Program-made: the position numbers and the translations under genes
Source: Streptomyces sp. NBC_00287
GTDB lineage: Bacteria; Actinomycetota; Actinomycetes; Streptomycetales; Streptomycetaceae
Length of the DNA: 64,000 bases
NCBI RefSeq assembly: GCF_036173105.1
Contig: NZ_CP108053.1
Coordinates: forward strand, 2,914,001-2,978,000
Direction of reading: 5' to 3'
Shown: positions 36,781 to 45,218 of the stretch, in pieces
Layout: every line of letters begins with the position of its first letter
Position numbering within the stretch: position 1 is the first letter of the stretch
Notes under the pieces: generated by a model
What the model was told of the DNA's origin: nothing
Databases searched by the model: none
What the model saw: only the letters and a program-made list of their open reading frames with translations

Positions 36781-37890
36781 ATGGAGAAGATCCGTGCCAT
36801 CCGGGCAACCAATCAGCGCAACCTCCGGCTCCTGAGGCGCCGGCCGGACCTGCTGGCCCAGTCGGTGCTCATGCCCATCGTGATGCTGCTGCTCAGCGCG
36901 CTGATCTTCGGCGCGGGCGGGGACGACTGGCCGGTGGGCGTGACCGACCATGCGAAGACGGAGCAGTCGGCGGCGCTGGTGGACGCCATCGAGGAGAGCA
37001 CCTCGACCATCACGCCCTACTTCCGGATCACCGAGACGGACGCGACCGAGGCGAAGGCGATGCTCGACGAGGGCCGGATGCAGCTCGTCATCGAGATCCC
37101 GCCCGACTTCGACCGGACCCGCCAGGTGGACATCACCACCTACAACATCAACAGCGACGCGACGAAGAACCTCCGGCTGCGGGTCGAGGACGCGCTGAAC
37201 GCGTTCGACGCCGAGGCAGGCAACCTGGATGTCACCGTCGACCTGCGCACGGTCGAGCCGGAGGACATCCCGCGATCGGAATTCATCGCCGGCGGCCTGA
37301 CGCTGCTCGCGCTGTTCTTCGGCGCGGCGCTGATCTCCGCGAATCTGTTCGCCGTGGAGCAGGAACAGCGCACCACCAAGGAGATGCTGCTCACCCCGGT
37401 CGGCGCGGGCACGGCGGCGCTGAGCTGCATGATCACAGGAACGGCGGTCGCGTTCCTCACGACCGTCCCGACGTACCTGACAGGCTGGCTGGCCTTCGGC
37501 CTGACCCCGTCGCCGTCGGCACTCCTCCTGGTGCTGATCTTCATGACCCCACTGATGCTGGCCTGCGCCGGCACGGGCGTCCTGCTCGCCCAGATGCTGC
37601 GCCAGCACCGCAGCATCCAGCCCCTGCTGATCCTGGTGGCCATCGCCACGTTCTTCACGGCGGGCGGCTTCGTCAGCGTCCCCGGCCTCCCCCCGGCGGC
37701 CCGCGCCTTCGCCGAGTGGTGGCCCTTCTCCCGCATCTTCGAGTGGAACAACCCGGTCCTGCACCGCTTCGCCGACAACTTCCCCACCCACCAATGGGCA
37801 TGGGCCCTGGCAGCAGCCGCACTGGGCGCCCTGGCGGCCCTATGGGCAGCCCACAAGGAACGCTACGCAACACGCGCGGGCGGCCAGTAA
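36781..37890 (+). CDS. ABC-2 permease subunit 2
   Basis: A 369-residue permease with the same architecture as its upstream paralogue: N-terminal helix (VLMPIVMLLLSALIFGAGG), a large outside loop (YFRITETDATEAKAMLDEGRMQLVIEIPPDF) and a C-terminal group of helices with EQEQRTTKEMLLTPVGAGTAALS. The two proteins share YNINSDATKNLRLRVE/FNINSDGTKNFQLRAE, showing duplication. They should form the heterodimeric channel for the DrrA-like ATPase. GAGGAGG precedes the ATG. A short UUCG-loop hairpin follows the stop. Confidence 0.88.
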   Translation: MEKIRAIRATNQRNLRLLRRRPDLLAQSVLMPIVMLLLSALIFGAGGDDWPVGVTDHAKTEQSAALVDAIEESTSTITPYFRITETDATEAKAMLDEGRMQLVIEIPPDFDRTRQVDITTYNINSDATKNLRLRVEDALNAFDAEAGNLDVTVDLRTVEPEDIPRSEFIAGGLTLLALFFGAALISANLFAVEQEQRTTKEMLLTPVGAGTAALSCMITGTAVAFLTTVPTYLTGWLAFGLTPSPSALLLVLIFMTPLMLACAGTGVLLAQMLRQHRSIQPLLILVAIATFFTAGGFVSVPGLPPAARAFAEWWPFSRIFEWNNPVLHRFADNFPTHQWAWALAAAALGALAALWAAHKERYATRAGGQ

Positions 37891-37930
37891 CGCCCGTGGA
37901 TCCGGCCGGGTTGCATTCCTTGATCTCGGC

Positions 37931-37944
37931 GGGGGTTCGCCCCC
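37931..37944 (+). terminator. Short UUCG-loop hairpin after the exporter operon
   Basis: GGGGG (37931-37935), TTCG and CCCCC (37940-37944) form a 5-bp stem with a very stable UUCG tetraloop, 40 nt after the permease stop. No T-run follows, so the function is uncertain. Confidence 0.45.
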
Positions 37945-38313
37945 CGACCCCGTTCGGTGCTGAAAGGGCCTCGTCCTCAGGCGCCGGGCGGGTTGGGGTT
38001 GTCTGGGCCGCGGGGCGCCGCCTGCGTGGGGGTTTGCCTGGGTCCTTGCCGTGGTGTGCGGTCTTGGTGGGGTCTCGTTCTTGAACGCCGGGCGGGCTGA
38101 GGTTTCGTTGGTTGCAGCCTCGGCGGGCTGACATTGTCTGACTCGCACCGCGGCGTATCGAGTCCCATGCCCGCCGAGCTCAAGGAACGCGACCCGGCCG
38201 AGTCCACGGGCACAGCCCAGGTCCGAGCGGCGCAGCCCTCTGCGTGGGTTGAAGGGGCGGCAGCCCCTGGGGATGGGACGGGTAGGGGCGGCGGGGGCGG
38301 AACAGCCGACCGA
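37945..38313. repeat. 423-nt gap (37891-38313) filled with streptomycete intergenic repeats
   Basis: No gene is seen. Two diverged copies of one element (about 37970-38000 and 38075-38105) share CTCGT-C-CT followed by CGCCGGGCGGG and TGRGGTT, and a third partial match (CGGCGGGCTGA) follows near 38119. This CGCCGGGCGGG-type sequence is a common dispersed intergenic repeat in Streptomyces. The rest (38160-38313) is C-rich and without hairpins that I can define. Confidence 0.6.
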
Positions 38314-38976
38314 TCAGCCCACGTGCAGACGGACCCCGCCGTCAAACCCCTCGACCCGGATCTCCATGAGGTCCCGGACCACCACATCCGGCCCGTGGAA
38401 CGCGGCCCGCGCCCCGACACCGACGACCCGCATCCCCGCCGCACGCCCCGCCTCGATCCCGGCCCCCGAGTCCTCGAAGACGACGCACTCGGCAGGGTCG
38501 ACACCGAGTTCCGCCGCCCCCTTCAAGAACCCCTCCGGATCCGGCTTGCTCGCACCGACCGACTCGGCGGTCACCCGAACGCCCGGCAGCGCAAGCCCCG
38601 CCGCGTTCATCCGCGCCGTCGACAGCGCAACATCCGCCGAGGTCACCAGCGCATGCGGCACCCCCAGCCGCACCAGCGACGCCAAGAACTCCGCCGCGCC
38701 CGGGATCGCGAAGACCCCGTCCATGTCCGCGGTCTCCTCCGCGAGCATCCGCGCATTCTCGGCATGGTTCTGCGCCATGGGCCGCCCGGGCAGCAGCAAC
38801 GCCATCGACGCATACCCCTGCCGCCCATGGACGACCTTCATGACCTCGTCCCCGTCCAGCCCGTGCCGATCGGCCCAACGGCGCCAGATCCGCTCCACGA
38901 CGGCATCAGAGTTGACGAGGGTGCCGTCCATGTCGAGCAGGAGGGCGCGGGCGGTGAGCACGGTCGTGGCCGTCAT
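38314..38976 (-). CDS. HAD-superfamily sugar-phosphatase-like hydrolase
   Basis: A 220-residue phosphatase: motif I LLLDMDGTLVNSD (catalytic Asp pair near 13-15), motif II VTSAD (near 112), motif III Lys in GASKPDPEGF (near 143) and motif IV VVFEDSGAGIEAG (near 165). A helical cap lies between motifs I and II. The beta-phosphoglucomutase/DOG-phosphatase-like subgroup dephosphorylates small sugar phosphates. The ATG at 38976 has GGAG 7 nt upstream. The stretch 38977-39175 to the next gene holds no gene. Confidence 0.88.
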   Translation of the reverse strand: MTATTVLTARALLLDMDGTLVNSDAVVERIWRRWADRHGLDGDEVMKVVHGRQGYASMALLLPGRPMAQNHAENARMLAEETADMDGVFAIPGAAEFLASLVRLGVPHALVTSADVALSTARMNAAGLALPGVRVTAESVGASKPDPEGFLKGAAELGVDPAECVVFEDSGAGIEAGRAAGMRVVGVGARAAFHGPDVVVRDLMEIRVEGFDGGVRLHVG

Positions 38977-39175
38977 CGGCAGCTCCAAAGCGCACGGGGC
39001 GAAAACCCACGGGGCGGAAAACCAAGGTGGTCCCGCCCGCCGGTCAGGGAAAACGGGCGGGAGCCACTTTGTTCCCTCACGGTACAAAACCATTCCATGA
39101 TCCCGCCACCACCCCCGGCAAACGTTCACGAACCGTTCAGCTCACACGAAGATCACCCGAAGCTCACCCCGAAGC

Positions 39176-39757
39176 TCACCCGGCGATCGCCTCCCACAAG
39201 CTCCACACCCCGAGTCCCACCATCAACAACGCCGCCACCTGCGTAATCAACTTCAACGGCACCCGCTTCATCAGCGCCTTCCCCCCGACGATCCCCAGCC
39301 CGGCCACAGCCCACAGCGCCAGCACCGCCCCAAGCCCCACCGACAACGGATCGTCGTACCGCGCAGCCAGATTCGCCGTCATGATCTGCGTAAGATCACC
39401 GAACTCGGCAACGAGAATCAGCATGAACCCGGCCCCGGAGACCTTCCAGAAGGACTGGTTCTCCGGCTTACGGATCTCCTCGTCGTCCTCGTCCTTCTTC
39501 AGCAGCAGCATCGCCGCGCCACCCAGGAAGAGCACACCGGTCAGCGCGTGCACGATCTGCTGAGGCAGCAGCGTCAGGACACTGCCCGCCGCGACGGCCA
39601 GCGTCACATGCAGCGCAAACGCGGCGGCGACACCGACAAAGACGTACGACGCCCGATACCGCGTACCGAGCACAAGCCCCGCAAGCGCCGTCTTGTCCGG
39701 CAGTTCCGCGAGAAAGACGACGCCGAAGACGAGCGCCATCACACTGAAGCTGATCAA
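39176..39757 (-). CDS. GDT1/UPF0016 (TMEM165-type) Mn2+/Ca2+ transporter
   Basis: A 193-residue membrane protein with six helices in two homologous halves, each with the family motif E-x-P/G-D-x-T: FLAELPDKTALAG (near 18-23) and LVAEFGDLTQIMTA (near 117-122). The acidic residues bind the metal. A linker with LLKKDEDDEEIRKPEN joins the halves. UPF0016 proteins export Mn2+ or exchange cations; the yybP-ykoY leader upstream points to Mn2+ export. The TTG start at 39757 has GAGGA 5 nt upstream. Confidence 0.9.
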   Translation of the reverse strand: MISFSVMALVFGVVFLAELPDKTALAGLVLGTRYRASYVFVGVAAAFALHVTLAVAAGSVLTLLPQQIVHALTGVLFLGGAAMLLLKKDEDDEEIRKPENQSFWKVSGAGFMLILVAEFGDLTQIMTANLAARYDDPLSVGLGAVLALWAVAGLGIVGGKALMKRVPLKLITQVAALLMVGLGVWSLWEAIAG

Positions 39758-39799
39758 GGTTCCTCAATCGGTCGGGGCTGCCCCACCGAGAGTGCAGTA

Positions 39800-39970
39800 A
39801 CTCCTCGAAAAGAAGACACCTCGGCACGGCAGCACACGGAAAATGCACTGCGTTGCCGAAGGTCTCGCTGGCAGGAACCCCGTCCAAAAAAGACGCGGTC
39901 CGCCTCCGGGCGCCGGCTCAGACGAGCTGAGCAGTATGTCGACGGTCCGGCGAAGAGCTACTCCCCTTCT
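39800..39970 (-). promoter_or_regulatory. yybP-ykoY (Mn2+) riboswitch
   Basis: Read on the minus strand, the leader contains the signature AAGGGGAGTAGC (39957-39968) and, further on, CAGCGAGACCTTCGGC followed by a GCA-rich hairpin arm, the two conserved parts of the yybP-ykoY aptamer. These RNAs bind Mn2+ and turn on Mn exporter genes such as the UPF0016 gene that starts 43 nt downstream. A TAGGAT -10-like element just upstream (39980-39985) would start transcription near the aptamer's 5' end. Confidence 0.85.
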
Positions 39971-40007
39971 GCGCCGACCATCCTACGTGATCGTTCGACC
40001 GTAAACC

Positions 40008-40036
40008 TTGTCATGTCATGCCCGCGTCATTAACTT
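40008..40036 (+). promoter_or_regulatory. Candidate promoter of the secreted HNH nuclease gene
   Basis: TTGTCA (40008-40013) and TAACTT (40031-40036) are 17 nt apart. The -35 is good and the -10 is poor (3 of 6). The leader would be about 85 nt. Confidence 0.35.
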
Positions 40037-40125
40037 CTCACGCAACGCACACCTGGAAGCAACACGGCGCCGCGAGGCTTCTCCCGCTCGCACGCCCAAC
40101 ACCCCCACACTCCAAGGGAGTTCGC

Positions 40126-40770
40126 ATGCCGAAGTTCTACGCGCGTCGACGCCTGAGCATACTCGCCGCCTTCACCGGCCTCATAGCCTCCGTCGGCCTT
40201 TTCAACGGCCCGACCGCCTCCGCCGCCCTCCCCACCCCGGTCAGCGCCGCGACGGCCCGCACCTACCTCGCCTCCCTCACCGTGGCCACCGAGGACCGCA
40301 CCGGCTACAACCGCGACCTCTTCCCGCACTGGATCACCCAGTCCGGCACCTGCAACACCCGCGAGGTCGTCCTCAAGCGCGACGGCACGAACGTCGTCCA
40401 GGACTCCGCCTGCGCCGCCGTCAGCGGCAGCTGGTACTCCCCGTACGAGGGCGCCACCTGGACCGCCGCCTCCGACGTCGACATCGACCACCTGGTCCCG
40501 CTGGCCGAGGCCTGGGACTCCGGCGCCGACAGCTGGACCACCTCCCGCCGCCAGTCCTTCGCCAACGACCTGACCCGCCCGCAGCTCATCGCGGTCACCG
40601 ACAACGTCAACCAGTCCAAGGGCGACCAGGACCCGGCCACCTGGATGCCGTCGCGCACCGCCTACCGCTGCACCTACGTCCGCGCCTGGGTCCAGGTGAA
40701 GTACTACTACGACCTCTCCGTGGACTCCGCCGAGAAGAGCGCGCTCACCAGCTACCTGAACGCCTGCTGA
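40126..40770 (+). CDS. Secreted HNH-family (DUF1524-like) nuclease
   Basis: A 214-residue exported protein with a signal peptide (LSILAAFTGLIASVGLFNGPTASA). The GmrSD/DUF1524-type HNH core is DVDIDHLVPLAEAWDSGA (near 118-135) with catalytic DH and FANDLTRPQLIAVTDNVNQSKGDQDPATW (Asn and Lys ligands, near 148-175). Cysteines flank the core (GTCNTR, DSACAAV, YRCTYV, NAC). It likely cuts extracellular DNA or RNA for nutrient use or competition. ATG 40126 follows AAGGGAG at 7 nt. An in-frame ATG at 40018 would destroy the signal peptide. Confidence 0.9.
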   Translation: MPKFYARRRLSILAAFTGLIASVGLFNGPTASAALPTPVSAATARTYLASLTVATEDRTGYNRDLFPHWITQSGTCNTREVVLKRDGTNVVQDSACAAVSGSWYSPYEGATWTAASDVDIDHLVPLAEAWDSGADSWTTSRRQSFANDLTRPQLIAVTDNVNQSKGDQDPATWMPSRTAYRCTYVRAWVQVKYYYDLSVDSAEKSALTSYLNAC

Positions 40771-40843
40771 ACGAAGATCCCGGAACCTCCCCACCGGCCT
40801 CCGTCGTTCCGTACCGTACGGGGCGACGGAGGAAGGTGACCGC

Positions 40844-42484
40844 GTGGCTGAACTGCGGCTGGGACCGCTGCTGAGATACGCCGACGGCTCGTCCGCGACC
40901 GTCTGGGTCGAGACGAGCCGTCCGTGCACCGCCGAGGTGCGCGGCGAGCAGGGCGCGGGCGGCACGTCCCGGACCTTCCAGGTCGCGGGTCACCACTACG
41001 CGCTCGTCGAGGTGACCGGCCTCACACCGGGCACCTCACAGTCGTACGACGTCTTCCTCGACGGCACGCGCGTGTGGCCGCTCCCGGACTCCCGTTTCCC
41101 GCCCTCGGTGATCCGCACCCCGGCCGAGGACGACACCGTCCGGGTCGCCTTCGGTTCCTGCCGCTGGGCCGCCCCGCCGGAGGGTGAGAACGACCCGGTG
41201 GGCCCGGACGCCCTGGACACCCTCGCGGCCCGGATCGCGGCCGAGCCGGACGGTGAACGCCCGGACGTCCTGGTGCTGCTCGGCGACCAGGTGTACGCCG
41301 ACGAGGTCTCCGAGGACACCCGCCGCTGGCTCGCCGCCCGCCGCGATCTGAGCGAGCCGCCGGGCAGCGAGGTGGCGGACTACGAGGAGTACACCCGCCT
41401 CTATTACGAGTCCTGGCTCGACCCCGAGGTGCGCTGGCTGCTGTCCACCGTCCCCAGTTGCATGATCTTCGACGATCATGACGTGATCGACGATTGGAAC
41501 ACCTCCGCCTCCTGGCTCGCCGAGATGCGGGCCACCCCCTGGTGGCGCGAGCGCCTGCTGAGCGGCCTGATGTCGTACTGGGTCCACCAGCACCTGGGCA
41601 ATCTCACCCCGGCCGAGCTGGCCACCGACCCGCTCTACGCAGCCGTACGCGAAACCCCCGACGGCACCGACGAGTTGCGCGCCTTCGCCTGCGCGGCCGA
41701 CGCCGACCCGGACTCCGTGCGCTGGAGCTACCGGCGCGACTTCGGCCGGGTACGCCTGCTGATGGTCGACACCCGCGCGGCCCGCGTCCTCGACGAGCAG
41801 CACCGCGCCATGATCGACCCGGGCGAGGCCGAGTGGCTGCGCGAGCAGATACACGACGGGCGCGGGGCCTACGACCATCTCCTCATCGGCACCTCGCTGC
41901 CCTGGCTGCTGCCGCACCTGGTCCATGACGCCGAGGCCTGGGACGCCGCGCTGTGCCGGGGTGAACGGGGCGAGCGCTGGGCCCGGTTCGGGGAGCGGCT
42001 GCGGCGGGCTGCGGATCTGGAGCACTGGGCGGCGTTCCCGGCGTCCTTCGACGCGCTGGCGGAGGCGATCCGCGAGGCGGGCTCCGGGCCCGGGGCGCCG
42101 GCGACGGTGTGCGTGCTGTCGGGGGACGTGCATCACGCGTACGTGGCCGAGCCGACCTGGCCTGGCGAGGGCGGGCCCGATGCCCGGGTCGTCCAGCTGA
42201 CCTGCTCACCCGTCCACAACTCCATCCCGCTGTACATCCGCCTCGGGTTCCGGTTCGGGTGGAGCGCGGTCGCGCGGGCGCTGGGGCGGCGGATCGCGGG
42301 GCACGGCGGGGTGCCACGCCCGCCCATCGACTGGCGCCGCACGGGCGGACCCTGGTTCGGCAACCAGCTGATGACACTGGTGATGCACGGACGTTCGGCG
42401 TCGCTGAAGCTGGAGCAGGCGCGACCCGTGAAGGGTGGCGGGGCGCGGCTGCGGAAGGTCGCGGAGTCGGAACTCACCCCGTAG
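40844..42484 (+). CDS. PhoD-like alkaline phosphatase (metallophosphatase)
   Basis: A 546-residue protein. An N-terminal fibronectin-like PhoD_N domain (about 1-95) precedes the metallophosphatase core: FGSCRW (near 104), VLLGDQVYADE (near 148), IFDDHDVIDDWN (near 208) and VLSGDVHHAYV (near 425). PhoD enzymes use Ca/Fe to hydrolyse phosphodiesters or monoesters. There is no Tat or Sec signal, so this form is probably cytoplasmic, unlike classic PhoD. GTG 40844 with GGAAGG upstream. The last codons and stop lie in the first unit of a 36-bp tandem repeat. Confidence 0.88.
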   Translation: MAELRLGPLLRYADGSSATVWVETSRPCTAEVRGEQGAGGTSRTFQVAGHHYALVEVTGLTPGTSQSYDVFLDGTRVWPLPDSRFPPSVIRTPAEDDTVRVAFGSCRWAAPPEGENDPVGPDALDTLAARIAAEPDGERPDVLVLLGDQVYADEVSEDTRRWLAARRDLSEPPGSEVADYEEYTRLYYESWLDPEVRWLLSTVPSCMIFDDHDVIDDWNTSASWLAEMRATPWWRERLLSGLMSYWVHQHLGNLTPAELATDPLYAAVRETPDGTDELRAFACAADADPDSVRWSYRRDFGRVRLLMVDTRAARVLDEQHRAMIDPGEAEWLREQIHDGRGAYDHLLIGTSLPWLLPHLVHDAEAWDAALCRGERGERWARFGERLRRAADLEHWAAFPASFDALAEAIREAGSGPGAPATVCVLSGDVHHAYVAEPTWPGEGGPDARVVQLTCSPVHNSIPLYIRLGFRFGWSAVARALGRRIAGHGGVPRPPIDWRRTGGPWFGNQLMTLVMHGRSASLKLEQARPVKGGGARLRKVAESELTP

Positions 42485-42592
42485 TTTCAGGGCATCGCGG
42501 AGTGCGAACTCAGCCCGTAGTTTCGGGGCGTCACGGAGTGCGAACTCAGCCCGCAGTTTCGGGGCATCGCGGAGTGCGAACTCAGCCCGTAA
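42461..42592 (+). repeat. 36-bp tandem repeat spanning the phosphatase stop codon
   Basis: Three full copies and one partial copy with exact 36-bp spacing begin at 42461, 42497, 42533 and 42569, built on GCGGAGTGCGAACTCAGCCC then GTAGTTTCGGGGCATC. The first unit encodes the last residues of the phosphatase (AESELTP) and its TAG. Later units repeat the same peptide and stop. They are not CRISPR-like, as there are no spacers. The rest of the gap to 42737 holds no gene. Confidence 0.93.
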
Positions 42593-42737
42593 TACGCCCC
42601 TTTCGGGTGGTTGTCACACCCGTGGCCCCCGATACCCCTGATGCCAGTGACGCATCCCACAGTCCCCGCACCCCGGGCCCGGATCCACCCCCTCCCGACG
42701 GCATGATGAGGCGGACCGTCCGCTTCCAGCGGAGCCG

Positions 42738-44675
42738 GTGATCCGCCCGCCCATGCGCCCCACCCGCCCGGGAGTCACCCCCTTGTCTGCACCGACCACG
42801 GACCCCGCACCCCTCTCCGTCGCCGTGGTCGGCGCCGGCCCGCGCGGCACCAGCGTCCTGGAACGCCTGTGCGCCTCCGCCCCGGAGCTCCTCCCGCCGG
42901 GCGCCGAGCTGACGGTCCATGTGATCGACCCCGCCCCGCCGGGCCCCGGACACGTCTGGCGCACCGCCCAGTCGCCCGAGCTGCTGATGAACACCGTGGC
43001 CTGCCAGGTGACCCTGTTCACCGACGACAGCGTGGACTGCTCGGGCCCCCTGCGCCCGGGCCCCAGCCTGTACGAATGGGCGGCCGGCGCGCTCGGCCCC
43101 GACGAGTACCCGACCCGTGCCCAGTACGGCCGCTACCTGGAGTGGGTGTTCGCCCGTACGGTCCGCGAGGCGCCGCCCTCGGTCCGCGTCGAGACCCACC
43201 CGGCCCGCGCGACACGCCTCGACGACGCCCCCGACGGCCGCCAGACCCTCACCCTCGACAACGGCCGCACCCTGACCGGCCTCTCGGCGGTCGTCCTCGC
43301 CCAGGGCCACCTCCCGACGGCCCCCGACGCCACACAGCGCGGAACGACCGCGTACGCCCAGGAGCACGGCCTGCGCCACACCCCGCCCGCGAACCCGGCC
43401 GACGTCGACCTGTCGGCCGTACTCCCCGGCGAACCGGTGCTGTTGCGGGGCCTCGGTCTCAACTTCTTCGACCACATGGCCTTGTTGACCACCGGTCGGG
43501 GTGGCCGCTTCGTCCCCGCCGAGGACGGGCTGCGGTACCTGCCCTCCGGCAACGAGCCGCGCCTGTACGCCGGTTCACGCCGAGGCCTGCCGTACCAGGC
43601 GCGCGGCGACAACGCCAAGGGCCCCTACGGCCGTCACCTCCCGCTGGTTCTCACACCCGAGGTGATCGCCGCCTTCCGCAAGCGCGCCGACTCCGGCGAG
43701 GCACCGGACTTCCTCACCGAGATATGGCCGCTGGTCGCGAAGGAGGTGGAGACCGTCTATTACGAGGCACTGGCCGGTGCCTCTCCGGACTTCACCGACC
43801 GTTTCCTGGCCGCCCCGCACCGCAGCCCCCAAGAGGCCGCCGTACTGGACGAGTTCGGGATACCCGAGGCCGACCGCTGGTCCTGGGACCGGATCTCCCG
43901 GCCGTACGCGGGCCGGGACTTCGCCGGTCCCGAGGACTGGCGCGGCTGGCTGCTGACGTATCTGCGCGAGGACGCTGAGCAGGCCGCCCTCGGCAATGTG
44001 GCGGGACCGGTGAAGGCGGCCCTCGATGTGCTGCGCGATCTGCGCAACGAGCTGCGGCAGATCGTGGACCACGGCGGACTGCCCGGTGCCTCCCGCCGAG
44101 ACCATCTGGACCGCTGGTACACCCCGCTCAACGCGTTCCTCTCCATCGGCCCGCCCCGGCGCCGTATCGAGGAGCTGGTGGCCCTGCTGGAGGCGGGCGT
44201 GGTGGAGGTGCTCGGGCCGCGGCTCGAGGTGCGGGAGGAGGACGGGGCGTGGGTCGCGCACTCCCCGGCCGTGCCGGGCTCGGCGGTCCGCGTCACCACG
44301 CTCGTCGAGGCGCGTCTCCCGGAACCGGACCTGCGGCGCACGGCCGACGAACTCCTCGCCCGGCTGCTGAAGACCGGACAGTGCCGTCCGCACACGGTCG
44401 ACGGCTACGAGACCGGCGGTCTTGACGTGACCGGGCGGCCGTACTACTTGATGGACCGTCAAGGTCGGCCGCACGCACGGCGGTTCGCGTTCGGGGTGCC
44501 GACCGAGGGCGTCCACTGGGTGACCGCGGCCGGGGCCAGGCCGGGGGTGGATTCGGTCACACTTTCGGACGCCGACGCGGTGGCGAGGGCCGCGCTGCGT
44601 ACTACTACGGCGGGGGCCGGAGCGGCCGAATCTCGGCTGAATGTTGAACTTGCAAGCATCATTAGGCCTGCCTAG
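42738..44675 (+). CDS. FAD/NAD(P)-binding oxidoreductase-like protein
   Basis: A 645-residue flavoprotein-like enzyme: an N-terminal Rossmann fold with VAVVGAGPRGTSVLERL (near 28-44) and VHVIDPAPPGPG, then LMNTVACQVTLF, AQYGRYLEWVF and a second nucleotide region GEPVLLRGLGLNFFDHM. This is the FAD_NAD(P)-binding_9 family found across actinobacteria, related to flavin N-hydroxylating monooxygenases but without a known substrate. The start is GTG 42738 with GGAG upstream; TTG 42783 is an alternative. An iron-box-like palindrome overlaps its 3' end. DoxX follows 52 nt later. Confidence 0.78.
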   Translation: MIRPPMRPTRPGVTPLSAPTTDPAPLSVAVVGAGPRGTSVLERLCASAPELLPPGAELTVHVIDPAPPGPGHVWRTAQSPELLMNTVACQVTLFTDDSVDCSGPLRPGPSLYEWAAGALGPDEYPTRAQYGRYLEWVFARTVREAPPSVRVETHPARATRLDDAPDGRQTLTLDNGRTLTGLSAVVLAQGHLPTAPDATQRGTTAYAQEHGLRHTPPANPADVDLSAVLPGEPVLLRGLGLNFFDHMALLTTGRGGRFVPAEDGLRYLPSGNEPRLYAGSRRGLPYQARGDNAKGPYGRHLPLVLTPEVIAAFRKRADSGEAPDFLTEIWPLVAKEVETVYYEALAGASPDFTDRFLAAPHRSPQEAAVLDEFGIPEADRWSWDRISRPYAGRDFAGPEDWRGWLLTYLREDAEQAALGNVAGPVKAALDVLRDLRNELRQIVDHGGLPGASRRDHLDRWYTPLNAFLSIGPPRRRIEELVALLEAGVVEVLGPRLEVREEDGAWVAHSPAVPGSAVRVTTLVEARLPEPDLRRTADELLARLLKTGQCRPHTVDGYETGGLDVTGRPYYLMDRQGRPHARRFAFGVPTEGVHWVTAAGARPGVDSVTLSDADAVARAALRTTTAGAGAAESRLNVELASIIRPA

Positions 44676-44680
44676 CCTAG
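44662..44680. promoter_or_regulatory. Iron-box-like palindrome (DmdR/IdeR type)
   Basis: TTAGGCCTGCCTAGCCTAG matches the 19-bp DtxR/IdeR/DmdR consensus TTAGGTTAGGCTAACCTAA at 13 positions, including both outer TTAGG and CCTA arms. It lies 48 nt before the DoxX start at 44728 and overlaps the last codons of the FAD protein. The central part is poorly matched. Confidence 0.42.
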
Positions 44681-44727
44681 GGGGCTCACAGGAACACCCG
44701 TCCCCATGGCCCCTAGGAGCCCCCCAC

Positions 44728-45165
44728 ATGACCGGACGCCTCAACAGCGCCCAGCCGTATGCCCTCGGCCTGTTCCGCATAGTCGTCGGACTGCTCTTCA
44801 CCTGCCACGGCGCCTCCTCGCTCTTCGGTGTGCTCGGCGGCCAGACCGTCGACACCGGCGCCTGGCCCAACTGGTACGCCGCCGTCATCGAGTTGGTCGG
44901 CGGCAGCCTGGTGCTGCTCGGCCTCGCCACCCGCGCCGCCGCGTTCATCTCCTCGGGCGCGATGGCGTACGCCTACTTCAAGGTCCACCAGCCGGAGGCC
45001 CTGTGGCCCATCGAGAACAGCGGTGAGGGTGCCGCGATGTTCTGCTGGGCCATGTTCCTGCTGATCTTCACCGGCTCCGGCGCCTTCGGCCTGGACCGGC
45101 TGTTCGCCAAGCGCTCCTCGGCGGGACGCGAGCCGGCTGCCGAGCAGACGCCCGTCGCCGCCTGA
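44728..45165 (+). CDS. DoxX-family membrane protein
   Basis: A 145-residue protein with four helices: LGLFRIVVGLLFTCHGASSLFG, WYAAVIELVGGSLVLLGLA, AAFISSGAMAYAYF and AMFCWAMFLLIFTGSGAFGLDRLF, the DoxX layout. DoxX proteins associate with quinol- or redox-stress-related membrane complexes; in mycobacteria a DoxX works with SodA and a rhodanese. A Cu/Zn SOD gene lies convergently 54 nt away here. ATG 44728 has AGGAG 10 nt upstream. A possible iron box precedes it. Confidence 0.88.
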   Translation: MTGRLNSAQPYALGLFRIVVGLLFTCHGASSLFGVLGGQTVDTGAWPNWYAAVIELVGGSLVLLGLATRAAAFISSGAMAYAYFKVHQPEALWPIENSGEGAAMFCWAMFLLIFTGSGAFGLDRLFAKRSSAGREPAAEQTPVAA

Positions 45166-45170
45166 CGCAC

Positions 45171-45206
45171 CGACGGCGCCCGTCCCGGTGGGGACGGGCG
45201 CCGTCG
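45171..45206. terminator. Strong bidirectional terminator
   Basis: A perfect 16-bp GC-rich stem (45171-45186 with 45191-45206) with a GGTG loop lies between the convergent DoxX and SOD genes, 5 nt after one stop and 13 nt from the other. CCTTCT follows on the plus strand. Confidence 0.88.
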
Positions 45207-45218
45207 CCTTCTCGTCCC

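Noticed and set aside
42461..42592. CRISPR array
   Set aside because: The units are contiguous without spacers and copy the end of the neighbouring gene.
42109..42741. Frame encoding repeated GVRTQPVVSG peptide across the minisatellite
   Set aside because: It arises only from reading the 36-bp repeat in another frame and has no start signal.
44641..44727. Upstream start for DoxX at 44641
   Set aside because: It would add residues encoded over the previous gene's end and the iron-box-like site; ATG 44728 has a proper SD.
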